Positions 16,707-25,325 of a stretch of 46,980 nt of DNA are shown here, one piece after another. Origin of the DNA: SAR324 cluster bacterium (lineage in GTDB: Bacteria > SAR324 > JACQKK01); contig JACZRV010000016.1 in assembly GCA_022574555.1 (NCBI GenBank), positions 1 to 46,980 of the forward strand, given 5' to 3'. A model generated the notes under the pieces. The model had not been told where the DNA came from. It saw nothing but the letters and a program-made list of their open reading frames with translations, and ran no database searches. Every line of letters starts with the position of its first letter. Positions within the stretch are counted from its first letter, which is position 1. Both the position numbers and the translations under genes were made by a program.

Positions 16707-17144
16707 GTGCCCAATCACGCGTGGTCCGTATTGTGCGAAAAAGTGATTGTCGACAAGGAAACCAACAACGTGAGCCTGATATCCTGCCGCGAGCAGGTAA
16801 CCTCACCCGTATTGCCGGTTCATGTGGCCAACGTGTCGATAGCGACATTGTGGTATAAGGATGACCAGAGCGCGACCCATAATGAGGATTTTCGACTCGC
16901 ATTGAACCTGATTGCCCCCGACGACTCCGTAAAGGAACTGGGCCGCATCAAGGTCGTCATGAAGAATCCAAGGCAGCGGGTCAACTTCTACTTCGACGTA
17001 CTCCCGTTCCAACAGGCGGGAACGTATTACTTCACTTTGAGTAAATCAGAAGATGCGTCAGGCGAGCGATGGTCCGAAGTTTCCAGGCTCCCATTCGTGG
17101 TGATCTATTCCCCGCCCGAAACAAAAATCGCCAGGGGCTCTTGA
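16707..17144 (+). CDS. DUF6941-like small protein
   Basis: A 145-residue protein without a signal peptide or membrane segment. It resembles the uncharacterised DUF6941 group: it opens with CEKVIVDKETNNVSLISCREQV, has beta-strand character throughout, and ends with a PFVVIY strand. That shape suggests a small immunoglobulin-like or C2-like beta sandwich. The start is GTG at 16707, 7 bases after AAAGGAG. Without the IS it would begin about 80 bp after fliM, so it was probably part of the motor operon. The function is unknown. Confidence 0.7.
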   Translation: MPNHAWSVLCEKVIVDKETNNVSLISCREQVTSPVLPVHVANVSIATLWYKDDQSATHNEDFRLALNLIAPDDSVKELGRIKVVMKNPRQRVNFYFDVLPFQQAGTYYFTLSKSEDASGERWSEVSRLPFVVIYSPPETKIARGS

Positions 17145-17192
17145 TATTCCGCGCTATTGTCCCGTACGAATTTTCATGGCAAAGGTCGATTG

Positions 17193-18845
17193 ATGGCTGA
17201 AATCAAGGGCGCCCAGCTGATCGCGGAGAGCTTGAAGCGGCAGGGCATACAAGAGGTATTCGGTGTGATGGGCTATCCCGTCGTCGAGGTGGCTTATCAC
17301 ATCCAGGAAATCGGCATCCGTTACATCGGTACCCGTCACGAGCAGGCCGCGGGCTTTGCCGCGCAGGCTGTCTCTTATCTGCGGCGCCGTGTGGGGGTTG
17401 CGTTGACCATCACCGGGCCGGGGATGACCAATGCCCTCACCGCCCTGGGCAATGCGTGGGTCAACGGATGGGCCATGCTGCTGATCAGTGGCTCGAGCGA
17501 TCTGAGCAGCCATCACCGGGGTGCGTTTCAGGAAGCGCCCCAGTTGGCATACGCACGGCCGTTCTGCAAATGGGTGGGCCGGGCCAGCCGTGTGGAAGAC
17601 ATCCCCAGACTCGTCGATCAGGCGATCCGCAAGGCATGGTACGGACGCCCGGGACCGGTATATCTGGATGTGCCGGCCGATGTGATCAACGCCATGACCG
17701 ACGAAAAATCGATCGAGTATCCACCGCCGGTTCCGCCGCCGCCACGGATGGGCGCCGACCCTGAAGGCGTACTCGCAGCGTTGGAGATTCTGCGTGATGC
17801 GGCCCGGCCTCTGCTGCTGATCGGCAAGGGGGCCGTATTGGCCGATGCCGCGCCCGAGTTGGGGCGATTCGTGCAGAAAACCGGCATCCCCGTGCTGCCC
17901 TCGCCCATGGGCAAAGGCGTGATTCCCGACGACGATCCCAACGTGGTTTCGGCCGCACGAAGCTATGCCTTGAAAAACGCCGATGCGATCCTCCTGGCCG
18001 GAGCTCGTCTGAACTGGATCTTCCATTTCGGTCAGCCTCCCCGCTTCGATCCGGGCGTCAAGGTGATTCAGATCGATATCGAACCTGAAGAGTTGGGCGC
18101 CAACGTTTTGCCGGCCGTTGGCCTGGCCGGCGATCTCAAGACGGTCATGGGGCAAATGGTGGCGCGGTTGGAGCAGGATCCCTGGCACTACGACCCCGCG
18201 GGACCCTGGAAAAAGGCCCTCGCGCAGGAAGCCGCGAAAAAAAGCAGCGAGATCGAGCCCCACCTGGACTCGGACGACGTGCCCATGGGCTATTACCGGC
18301 CGCTGAAGGAGATCGGGAAATTATTGCCTCGCGACGCCCTGCTGGTGGCTGAGGGGGCGAATACCATGGACATCAGCCGCTCGGTGCTGAAAAATTATTT
18401 CCCCGGGCACCGCATGGATGCGGGCTCGTGGGGCACCATGGGCGTGGGCACCGGTTTCGCCTTGGCCGCTGCGGTGGTCCATCCCGAAAAACGCGTGGTG
18501 GCATTGATGGGCGACGGCGCGTTCGGGTTCAGCGGATTGGAGGTGGAGGTGGCGGTGCGGTACAAATTGCCCATCATTTGGATCGTGTTCAACAACAACG
18601 GCATCGGCGGTGGCGTGGCCCGGTTGCCCGATGATGCCCCGCCGCCCGTGAACGCCTATCTGCCTGGGGCCCGCTACGACAAAGTGATGGAAGCCTTCGG
18701 CGGGCGGGCCTACCACTGCGAGTCGCCTGGAGATCTGGCCAAGGCCCTGAAAGCAGCCCTCAGTGCGAATGAAACGGCGCTGATTCACGTGCCGATCGAG
18801 CCGACGGCGCAGCCCGCATACCAGCGTTATGCCTGGCTGGGGTAA
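17193..18845 (+). CDS. ThDP-dependent 2-hydroxyacyl-CoA lyase / oxalyl-CoA decarboxylase family
   Basis: A 550-residue thiamine-diphosphate enzyme with three domains: PYR (1-170), a central domain (190-330) and PP (360-540). E50 in TRHEQAAGF activates ThDP. The Mg-ThDP motif runs from G440-D441-G442 to the NNN about 27 residues later. The closing segment ARYDKVMEAFGGRAYH matches oxalyl-CoA decarboxylase and HACL. Family members cleave 2-hydroxyacyl-CoA to formyl-CoA plus an aldehyde or ketone, or run the reverse condensation. HcmB, MeaH and HcmA follow on the same strand. Context therefore favours 2-hydroxyisobutyryl-CoA and acetone plus formyl-CoA, as described for an actinobacterial HACL. 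Oxalyl-CoA decarboxylase remains possible. The ATG at 17193 is used, with AAAGG upstream. Confidence 0.82.
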   Translation: MAEIKGAQLIAESLKRQGIQEVFGVMGYPVVEVAYHIQEIGIRYIGTRHEQAAGFAAQAVSYLRRRVGVALTITGPGMTNALTALGNAWVNGWAMLLISGSSDLSSHHRGAFQEAPQLAYARPFCKWVGRASRVEDIPRLVDQAIRKAWYGRPGPVYLDVPADVINAMTDEKSIEYPPPVPPPPRMGADPEGVLAALEILRDAARPLLLIGKGAVLADAAPELGRFVQKTGIPVLPSPMGKGVIPDDDPNVVSAARSYALKNADAILLAGARLNWIFHFGQPPRFDPGVKVIQIDIEPEELGANVLPAVGLAGDLKTVMGQMVARLEQDPWHYDPAGPWKKALAQEAAKKSSEIEPHLDSDDVPMGYYRPLKEIGKLLPRDALLVAEGANTMDISRSVLKNYFPGHRMDAGSWGTMGVGTGFALAAAVVHPEKRVVALMGDGAFGFSGLEVEVAVRYKLPIIWIVFNNNGIGGGVARLPDDAPPPVNAYLPGARYDKVMEAFGGRAYHCESPGDLAKALKAALSANETALIHVPIEPTAQPAYQRYAWLG

Positions 18846-19019
18846 AGCTCCCCACCCCGCCCAACGGCACCGCTGCGAAGTCTCACGGCGCTCCCCTCCC
18901 CACGTTGTGGAGAGGGAAAAAATCGTCGGCAATGGGCCTACGGGCGATTCCTGGAACGCGTGCTGCGTTCGCGCGACCCAGGGTCCGATAAAATCCTGAT
19001 TCGTATCAAATGAGTGGTG
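18846..19019. other. gap between the lyase and hcmB with an imperfect hairpin
   Basis: The 174-bp gap contains ccctccccac gtt gtggagaggg at about 18893-18915, an imperfect stem followed by six A residues. On the plus strand that is not an intrinsic terminator. I found no cobalamin-riboswitch B12 box. Confidence 0.4.
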
Positions 19020-19442
19020 ATGGAAACGACCGAAGCAAAAAACATCATCCGCGTATTGATCGCCAAGGTCGGGCTGGACGGTCATGACCGGGGCGTAAAG
19101 ATCGTGGCCCGTTGTCTGCGGGACGCGGGCATGGATGTGATCTACACCGGGCTGCACCGCACGCCGGAGGAGGTGGTGCACGCCGCCGTACAGGAAGACG
19201 TGGACGTATTGGGTGTCAGCATCCTTTCCGGCGCCCACATGACCATCTTCCCCAAGATCATCGAGCTGCTGCGCCAAAACCAGGCCGACGACATCATCCT
19301 CGTGGGGGGCGGCGTGATACCCGACGATGACGTGGCCGAGTTGCGGAAATTGGGGGTCGCAGAAATCTTGCTCCAGGACACGCCGCCCCAGACCGTAGCG
19401 GACACCATCCGCGACCTGGTAACCCAGCGTGCGCCGCGGTGA
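19020..19442 (+). CDS. hcmB: 2-hydroxyisobutyryl-CoA mutase small (B12-binding) subunit
   Basis: A 140-residue cobalamin-binding Rossmann protein. The base-off DxHxxG motif is D20-G21-H22-D23-R24-G25, with H22 as the lower cobalt ligand. The GVSILSGAH and [10 protein letters not shown] loops that hold the nucleotide tail follow. The wording [34 protein letters not shown] and LLQDTPPQ closely follows the HcmB sequence as I remember it from Aquincola. It forms the holo-mutase with HcmA, encoded two genes downstream. GTG codons at 19014 and 19017 are alternative starts, and ATG 19020 is preferred. Confidence 0.9.
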   Translation: METTEAKNIIRVLIAKVGLDGHDRGVKIVARCLRDAGMDVIYTGLHRTPEEVVHAAVQEDVDVLGVSILSGAHMTIFPKIIELLRQNQADDIILVGGGVIPDDDVAELRKLGVAEILLQDTPPQTVADTIRDLVTQRAPR

Positions 19443-19521
19443 CGACGGCATGCAGAGGTCTCATGGAAAATCGTCTTCGGCTCAGCAGGTGGGCCGGAGC
19501 GCTCGTGACTAGCCATTCGCA

Positions 19522-20514
19522 GTGCTTTTCGTAATTAAGGATATCCGTACCATCGTGATCCCTTCAACCGAGTTGGTGGAACCCGTACTGGCCCGGAATC
19601 CGCGGGCGATCGCCCGCCTGATCACTCGCGCGGAGTCGGGCGATGCGGAATGCCGTCCGGCGCTGGAGGCGCTCTACGCCCACACCGGGCGGGCGCAGGT
19701 GGTCGGCATGACCGGGGTCGCGGGCAGCGGCAAGTCGACCCTGTTGGATATGCTCACCGTGGCGGCGCGCAAAACGGGCCGTACCGTGGCCGTGGTCGCC
19801 GTCGACCCTTCCAGCCCCTATTCCGGGGGATCGATCCTGGGAGATCGTATCCGCATGAACCAGTTAAGCGGGGATCCGGATGTCTTCATCCGCAGCATGG
19901 CCACCCGGGGAGCCCTGGGCGGGCTGGCCCGGGCGACCCACGACGCGGTAGATCTGCTCGACGCCGCCGGGTTCGATATGGTGTTCATCGAAACCGTGGG
20001 TGTGGGGCAGGACGAGGTGGATGTCGTGCGCGCGGCCCATACCATCATCGTCGTTTCGGCGCCGGGCCTGGGTGACGATATCCAGGCCATCAAGGCGGGC
20101 CTGCTGGAAATCGCCGACGTACACGTGGTCAGCAAATGCGATCGCTCCGACGCGGCCAAGACCATCAAGGAACTGCGCTCCATGCTCACCCTCGACGTGG
20201 ACCTGAATAGAAAACGGGCCTGGCCCATCCCAGTGCTGGCCACCAGTTCCGAGGAGGCGCAGGGCGTGCAGGAATTGCTGGAAACCATCGACCGTCACCG
20301 GGAAAGCCTGGAAACCACGGGCGAGATCGTGCAGCGCCGCCGGAGCATTGCCGAGACGCGCGTGCTGCAAACCGCCGAGGCATTTCTGCGCGGCGAATTT
20401 GCAAAGCATCGGGACGGGCGGGTTTCGGCCCTGGTCGAGCGTGTGATGGCCCGGGAGATCGATCCCCACGGTGCGGCGCAGGAACTGATCGCCGGACTGC
20501 AAACGGAGAACTGA
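19522..20514 (+). CDS. meaH: MeaB/ArgK-type G-protein chaperone of the mutase
   Basis: A 330-residue G3E-type GTPase that loads and protects adenosylcobalamin in acyl-CoA mutases. The P-loop is GVAGSGKST. SILGDRIRM, SMATRG and the switch segment ETVGVGQDEVD are characteristic of MeaB/ArgK, and the base-specificity motif appears as SKCDRSD in place of the usual NKxD. The C-terminal arm (RGEFAKHRDGRVSALVERVM) serves dimerisation. It sits between the two mutase subunit genes and stops three bases before hcmA. The start is uncertain: GTG 19522 or GTG 19555, neither with a strong ribosome site. The name meaH follows the homologue linked to HCM. Confidence 0.88.
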   Translation: MLFVIKDIRTIVIPSTELVEPVLARNPRAIARLITRAESGDAECRPALEALYAHTGRAQVVGMTGVAGSGKSTLLDMLTVAARKTGRTVAVVAVDPSSPYSGGSILGDRIRMNQLSGDPDVFIRSMATRGALGGLARATHDAVDLLDAAGFDMVFIETVGVGQDEVDVVRAAHTIIVVSAPGLGDDIQAIKAGLLEIADVHVVSKCDRSDAAKTIKELRSMLTLDVDLNRKRAWPIPVLATSSEEAQGVQELLETIDRHRESLETTGEIVQRRRSIAETRVLQTAEAFLRGEFAKHRDGRVSALVERVMAREIDPHGAAQELIAGLQTEN

Positions 20515-20517
20515 GCC

Positions 20518-22215
20518 ATGATCGAGCCCAAGCGAGCACAACCGGCAATGGCCCTGGATGATCTGGAGCGTCAGATCGCGGACTGGGAGCAAAACGAGCT
20601 GGCCGATTTTCTCGCGCGCCAAAAGGAGCGCAAGGCGCAGTTCCGCACCATCGGCGACTTCGACGTAAAGCGAGTCTACACCGCTCTCGACGCAGCGGAG
20701 ACCCCCCTGGAGGACATCGGTCTGCCCGGCCAGTATCCGTTTACCCGGGGTCCCTACCCCACCATGTATCGCGGACGGCCCTGGACCATGCGCCAGATAG
20801 CCGGGTTCGGGCTGGGTGCCGATACCAACAAACGCTTCAAGTACCTCTTGTCGCAGGGCCAGACGGGACTATCCACGGATTTTGATATGCCCACCCTGAT
20901 GGGCTACGACTCCGATAACCCTCGCAGCCTGGGCGAAGTGGGGCGCGAGGGAGTGGCGGTCGATACCCTGGAAGACATGGAGGCGCTCTACGAGGGCATC
21001 GACCTGGAGCAGATCTCCGTCTCCATGACCATCAACCCAACGGCGTGGATACTTCTGGCCATGTATGCCGCCTTGGGGCAGCGGCGGGGCCGCGATCTGA
21101 ACAAAATGTCCGGCACGATCCAGGCGGACATCCTGAAAGAATATATGGCGCAAAAGGAATGGATCTACCCCGTTCGCCCTTCGGTGCGGCTGGTACGCGA
21201 CTGCATCACCTACTGCACCCGTGACATGAAGCGCTTCAACCCGATCAACATTTCCGGCTACCACATCTCCGAAGCCGGAGCCTCGCCGTTGCAGGAGGTG
21301 GCCTTCACCCTGGCCAATGCGGTGGCCTACATCGAGGACGTGATCGCAACCGGCATGGACGTGGACGAGTTCGCGCCGCGGTTGGCGTTCTATTTCGTCT
21401 CTCAGGCCGATTTCTTCGAGGAGATTGCCAAGTTCCGCGCCGCGCGCCGGGTATACGCCAAGCTCATGAAGCACCGCTTCGGCGCCAGGAAGGCGGAATC
21501 GATGCGCCTGCGCTTCCACTGCCAGACCGCCGCGGCGACCCTGACCAAGCCCCAGTTCAAGGTGAACATCATCCGCACGACGCTGCAGGCCCTGGCGGCG
21601 GTACTGGGTGGCGCACAGAGTCTGCACACCAACGGCATGGACGAGGCCTTCGCCATCCCCACCGAAGAAGCGATGAAGCTGGCCCTGCGTACCCAACAGG
21701 TGATCGCCGACGAAACCAACGTGACCAACGTGATCGATCCCCTGGGGGGCTCTTATTTCCTGGAAAACCTGACCACTCGCTTCGAGAAGGAAATTTTTCG
21801 CATCCTGGACCAGGTGGACGAATTGGGCGGAGCCATAAAGCTGATCGAGGACGGCTGGTTCCAGGCTCAGATCGCTGAGACCGCCTACGAGACCGCCTTG
21901 CGCAAGGCCAGCGGGGAAAAACCGGTGATCGGGGTCAACAAATACGTTGAAGAGGAAATGCCCGCCATCGAGCTGCACCCCCACGACGAATCCACCGAAC
22001 GGCGCCAGATCGAAAACCTGCAACGCATCCGCCGCGATCGGGACAACACCCGTGTGCAGGCCCTGCTCCAGCGGCTGCGCGACGTGGCCCGGGACGATAG
22101 CAAAAACGTCATGCCGCTCACCATCGAACTGGTGAAGGCCCAGGCCACCATGGGTGACATCGTCGAGGCCCTGAGGGACATCTGGGGCACCTACCAGGAG
22201 CGGCCGGTCTTCTGA
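20518..22215 (+). CDS. hcmA: 2-hydroxyisobutyryl-CoA mutase large subunit
   Basis: The catalytic TIM-barrel subunit, 565 residues, has no fused B12 domain. It isomerises 2-hydroxyisobutyryl-CoA and 3-hydroxybutyryl-CoA by radical migration. The substrate signature separates it from methylmalonyl-CoA mutase. The RQYAGF tyrosine is I94 (RPWTMRQIAGFG), and the alanine of LSVAFDLP is D121 (STDFDMP). These correspond to the published Ile90/Asp117 pair of HcmA with the same 27-residue spacing. SLHTNGMDEAFAIPTEEA and the end IWGTYQERPVF also match HcmA. The start ATG 20518 is 3 bases after meaH, so the two are co-translated. Assignment as HCM instead of MCM is strong by signature but untested. Confidence 0.92.
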   Translation: MIEPKRAQPAMALDDLERQIADWEQNELADFLARQKERKAQFRTIGDFDVKRVYTALDAAETPLEDIGLPGQYPFTRGPYPTMYRGRPWTMRQIAGFGLGADTNKRFKYLLSQGQTGLSTDFDMPTLMGYDSDNPRSLGEVGREGVAVDTLEDMEALYEGIDLEQISVSMTINPTAWILLAMYAALGQRRGRDLNKMSGTIQADILKEYMAQKEWIYPVRPSVRLVRDCITYCTRDMKRFNPINISGYHISEAGASPLQEVAFTLANAVAYIEDVIATGMDVDEFAPRLAFYFVSQADFFEEIAKFRAARRVYAKLMKHRFGARKAESMRLRFHCQTAAATLTKPQFKVNIIRTTLQALAAVLGGAQSLHTNGMDEAFAIPTEEAMKLALRTQQVIADETNVTNVIDPLGGSYFLENLTTRFEKEIFRILDQVDELGGAIKLIEDGWFQAQIAETAYETALRKASGEKPVIGVNKYVEEEMPAIELHPHDESTERRQIENLQRIRRDRDNTRVQALLQRLRDVARDDSKNVMPLTIELVKAQATMGDIVEALRDIWGTYQERPVF

Positions 22216-22293
22216 ATCCGCTCGACTATTCCGCGAATCGCAGACTGCCCGCTCCCGCGAGTCAGCTCACCACAGTTAGGCGGTGGGGTTTCT

Positions 22294-22318
22294 CCCTTCG
22301 ACTCCGCTCAGGACAAGG
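22294..22318 (-). repeat. widespread REP-like element
   Basis: The 25-base core cccttcgactccgctcagga plus five bases is a well-known intergenic repeat type found in many uncultured and environmental bacteria. On the minus strand it reads through as the tell-tale spurious peptide VLSGVEG. It sits in the 228-bp gap after hcmA and may act in RNA 3'-end stability. Only one clear copy is in this window. Confidence 0.6.
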
Positions 22319-22443
22319 CGGGGAATTGGAACCCTTCGGCTTTGTGGAGCGGAGTATCTCTTTACGCCGAAAAATAATAAGATGGGTCGAACGACGGATA
22401 GGGACAAGACTAATGGGTTGAGACCCTTACAGGAGGACAATTC

Positions 22444-23646
22444 GTGATGGCAGCGAACTTTCCGAAGGTTTGGCGGGGACCTGAAATATTGGCCATCGTG
22501 GTGGTGCTGACAGCCTGGACGGCATGGCCCCATTCCGCACGGGGGCAGGATATGGTCCAGATCGATCAGGCCATCGGTCTGGGCAGCTATTACTCGGACG
22601 ACGCCGGCCGGTCGCGGGAAGAAGCCCTGGAAGCCGCATTTCGCGATGCCGTGGAGCAGGCCAGCGGCATATTCGTAACCGCCGAAACCGAGGTGCGCAA
22701 CTGGGAACTGGTACGCGACGACATGCTGACCCGCAGCCAGGGCTTTATCCGGCAGTATGACGTGATGGCCGAAGGACCGGAGGGCAACCTGTACAAAATC
22801 GTGATTCAGGCGCTGGTGGAACGGGCGGCGTTCGTTTCGGACATGAATGCGTCCCTGGAATTGATCTACCAGCGGGTGGGCAAACCCCGCGTCGTGGTGG
22901 TGCTGACGGAAGAGAACGACCCCTTGGGCGAGAATTCCGCATCGTCATCCACCGCATCTCTTCACGTGGCGGACAAGGAAATCCGCAAAATCCTGCTCAA
23001 GCAAGGATTCAAGTTCATCGATGCACGCGCCATCATGGGGGGCGATCTGCTGAAAGCCGCGGTGACCGGCGGGTATATCCGGCGCGATTCGGCAGTCGAT
23101 ATCGCCCGCGCAGCCGAGGCGGAAATCGTGATACTGGGCCGGGCCAACACGAAGCTCAAGGGCAAGATCAGCCGGTTCTACAGCGTCCAGGCCAATCTCA
23201 GCCTCGACGTGGTGCGGGTGGACAACGGTCAGGTGCTGGCTTCCGAATCGGTGATCTCCGATCCGCATGTGGATCTCGACGCGAAGACGGCGGGCCTGAA
23301 GGCCTTGAAAAGCGCCGCCGCAACCATGACGCCCAAGATGATGGAGCAGGTGACCTATCTCTGGGTCAAGGAACGCAACGAGGGTACGCGCATCGAGGTG
23401 CTCGTGGAAAACATCTCCTTCGGTGATCTATTGGCGTTCCGCCGGGCCCTGGGCAATACCGTCCGGGGCGTGAAACAGGTCAGCCAGCGTTCCTATTCCG
23501 ATGGCGTGGCCCTGCTGGAAGTGCTGTCCCGGGGCAATACAGACAAACTCGCCGAGGCGCTCTACGAGACCGAATTCGAAAAATTCCGGCTGGAAATTCA
23601 GAATGTCAGCGCCAACCGCGTCACCTTGAACGTCGTTGTGCGTTGA
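22444..23646 (+). CDS. FlgT/LPP20-like secreted protein
   Basis: A 400-residue protein with an N-terminal signal (ILAIVVVLTAWTAWPHSARGQ), probably periplasmic. Residues 35-125 resemble the FlgT N-terminal domain: GRSREEALEAAFRDAVEQASG followed by a strand-rich part. The middle (about 140-270) has an alternating alpha/beta pattern, VVVVLTEENDP then ILKQGFKFID and AAEAEIVILGRAN, as in the FlgT middle domain. The C-terminal 100 residues (GTRIEVLVENISFGDLLAFRRAL) look like a repeat-type beta-alpha domain. A strong AGGAGG at 22431-22436 serves GTG 22444 or ATG 22447. FlgT forms the H-ring around the flagellar motor in Vibrio. A link to the motor genes 7 kb upstream is possible but unproven. Confidence 0.6.
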   Translation: MMAANFPKVWRGPEILAIVVVLTAWTAWPHSARGQDMVQIDQAIGLGSYYSDDAGRSREEALEAAFRDAVEQASGIFVTAETEVRNWELVRDDMLTRSQGFIRQYDVMAEGPEGNLYKIVIQALVERAAFVSDMNASLELIYQRVGKPRVVVVLTEENDPLGENSASSSTASLHVADKEIRKILLKQGFKFIDARAIMGGDLLKAAVTGGYIRRDSAVDIARAAEAEIVILGRANTKLKGKISRFYSVQANLSLDVVRVDNGQVLASESVISDPHVDLDAKTAGLKALKSAAATMTPKMMEQVTYLWVKERNEGTRIEVLVENISFGDLLAFRRALGNTVRGVKQVSQRSYSDGVALLEVLSRGNTDKLAEALYETEFEKFRLEIQNVSANRVTLNVVVR

Positions 23647-23771
23647 GGCAACCGCCCGGATGGGCGGAAGAGAGAATCGTTCGGTTGGGCGGAAGATAAA
23701 ACCGCCGGCGGCGCACGATAGCCCGATGCGCGCCCAGATACGGCGCGCACCCCACACATACAATCCTGCCC

Positions 23772-24530
23772 ATGATGTTATTCGCCGCACCTCAGACCGG
23801 GTCCGCGAGCCGCTACCGCGCCAAGGGGAGTGAGGGCGGCGCCGTACCGGCTCGGGGCGTGTCTCGTTATGCCGCTCTGCTGAGTATAGCCGCTTTTGCC
23901 GGCATCATGGGCTGGGGCTTCCCTGTCATGGGCCATCCCGCCGATCTGGATGAATATGGAGGGCACTTCGACGAAAAGACGGGCGGCTACCATTACCATC
24001 GTCCCAAGTGGGACATGGCCAAGCGCACGGAGGAATACCTGAATTGGATCGTGGACGGAGAGGTCGGCGAATTGGTCGGCGTGGTGGCCCGAGTGGAAAG
24101 GCCCGACGCAGTGTGGGTGCACATCCCCTACCGGCCCGCATACCAGAGCCTGGCCTATTACGTCTCCCGGCAAAATCGGGATGACGAACACGCGCAGATC
24201 AAGGTGTGGTTCCAGTACGTCTCCCCGGAGATATCCGCTCAAACCCAGGACAAGGCCTATGCCAAGTGGTTCAAGAAAAAGGTGATCTACGAATTGGACC
24301 GCAAGCTGCGGGGCAAGCCCGTCACCGTACAATTCCACTTGGTGCCGCGGGCGGGCCGCATGATCGGCATGGTGATGCAGGACCAGGAAAACATCAATAT
24401 CTGGCTGGTGCTCAACGGCTGGAGCTTCCACATGCTCGACAAAGGGGGAAATCCGCACGAAGCGTCGTTCTCCGAGGCGGAGGCCATCGCCCGGCGCGAA
24501 AAGGCGGGGCTCTGGGGCCGCGGCCGCTGA
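23772..24530 (+). CDS. secreted SNase-like OB-fold protein with YHYH motif
   Basis: A 252-residue protein with a hydrophobic signal (YAALLSIAAFAGIMGWGFPVMG) followed by the short GGHFDEKTGGYHYHRP motif often found in exported nuclease-like proteins. Residues about 95-250 look like a thermonuclease (SNase) barrel: the strand VVARVERPDAVWVHI, the helix AYAKWFKKKVIYELDRKLRG, GRMIGMVM and the C-terminal KAGLWG. Several nuclease residues around the first active-site loop are altered (VWFQYVSPEIS), so catalysis is doubtful. The start is either ATG 23772 or a GTG near 23859, which would place the signal at the extreme N-terminus. The neighbours give no functional clue. Confidence 0.6.
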   Translation: MMLFAAPQTGSASRYRAKGSEGGAVPARGVSRYAALLSIAAFAGIMGWGFPVMGHPADLDEYGGHFDEKTGGYHYHRPKWDMAKRTEEYLNWIVDGEVGELVGVVARVERPDAVWVHIPYRPAYQSLAYYVSRQNRDDEHAQIKVWFQYVSPEISAQTQDKAYAKWFKKKVIYELDRKLRGKPVTVQFHLVPRAGRMIGMVMQDQENINIWLVLNGWSFHMLDKGGNPHEASFSEAEAIARREKAGLWGRGR

Positions 24531-24580
24531 AACCGGGGTGCGTCGTGAATCCGGGCCGCGGGGCCAAGGGCTTCCTGTTG

Positions 24581-24622
24581 CTTGTTCAATGCTTGCTTGT
24601 TCAATGCTTGCTTGTTCAATGC
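24581..24622 (+). repeat. 15-bp tandem repeat, about 2.8 copies
   Basis: The unit cttgttcaatgcttg occurs at 24581-24595 and 24596-24610 and in a partial third copy from 24611. It lies just upstream of the yggS start and would read as FNACL repeats if translated, but the conserved protein begins after it. Confidence 0.95.
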
Positions 24623-24629
24623 GGGCGTC

Positions 24630-25325
24630 ATGACCTCTCCCATCGCCGATAATCTGGCACGGGTGCGCGACCGGATGGCCGAGGCGGCCCTGCGGGCGGG
24701 CCGATCGCCCGAGGAGGTAACCCTGGTCGCGGTTTCCAAGATCCAGCCCGCCGCAGCGGTGCGCGAAGCCTTCGATGCGGGTCAGCGAGTTTTCGGTGAA
24801 AACTACGTCCAGGAGGCGATCGCCAAGATGGATGCCCTGCCCGCCGAGGCCGTTTGGCACATGGTGGGCCGCCTCCAATCCAATAAAGCCAAGATCGCGG
24901 CGGCTCGTTTTCGTGCGGTGCAGACGGTCGATTCTCCGAAGCTGGCCCGCGCCTTGGAACGCCACGCGGCGGAAGCTGGAAGGCCGGTCGAGGGGCTGAT
25001 CCAGCTCAATTGGAGCCGCGAAGCCGCCAAGGCGGGGATCCAGGACGAGGCGGCTTTGCGCGAGCTGATCGAGGAGGCCGCAGAATTTCGGTCATTGCGC
25101 ATTGTGGGCTTGATGACAATCCCCGATCCCGAGTACGGTGAACAGGCATTGCGCCGCCATTTCGCCGAAATGCGCCAGTTGCGCGAAAATCTGGCGAAAG
25201 AGTATGGTATCGGCGCGGATTTTAGTGAGCTTTCCATGGGCATGAGTCGCGATTACGAGTGGGCCATCGAGGAAGGGGCGACGATCGTTAGGGTTGGCAC
25301 GGCCATATTCGGAGCCCGCCCGTGA
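24630..25325 (+). CDS. yggS: YggS-family PLP homeostasis protein
   Basis: A 231-residue single-domain alanine-racemase-fold protein that binds pyridoxal phosphate and maintains the PLP pool. K37 in LVAVSKIQP forms the Schiff base. The motifs FGENYVQEA, WHMVGRLQSNKAK, GLMTIP and SMGMSRDYEWAIEEGATIVRVGTAIFG are all present. The ATG at 24630 is chosen because the 15-bp repeats directly upstream are not part of the family. It overlaps the next gene by 4 bases (GTGA), forming the conserved yggS-proC-yggT group. Confidence 0.95.
   Translation: MTSPIADNLARVRDRMAEAALRAGRSPEEVTLVAVSKIQPAAAVREAFDAGQRVFGENYVQEAIAKMDALPAEAVWHMVGRLQSNKAKIAAARFRAVQTVDSPKLARALERHAAEAGRPVEGLIQLNWSREAAKAGIQDEAALRELIEEAAEFRSLRIVGLMTIPDPEYGEQALRRHFAEMRQLRENLAKEYGIGADFSELSMGMSRDYEWAIEEGATIVRVGTAIFGARP

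Noticed and set aside
17193..18845. label as acetolactate synthase
   Set aside because: The closing segment and neighbours fit the oxalyl-CoA decarboxylase/HACL branch, and there is no FAD-type or small-subunit context.
18893..18920. intrinsic terminator after the lyase gene
   Set aside because: The stem is imperfect and is followed by A residues, not T, on the coding strand.
18846..19019. cobalamin riboswitch upstream of hcmB
   Set aside because: No B12 box and no extended stem set were found.
20869..22023. 384-codon minus-strand frame inside hcmA
   Set aside because: It is an antisense shadow with composition typical of GC-rich complement.
20518..22215. label as methylmalonyl-CoA mutase
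   Set aside because: The Tyr and Ala of MCM are replaced by I94 and D121, the HCM pair.
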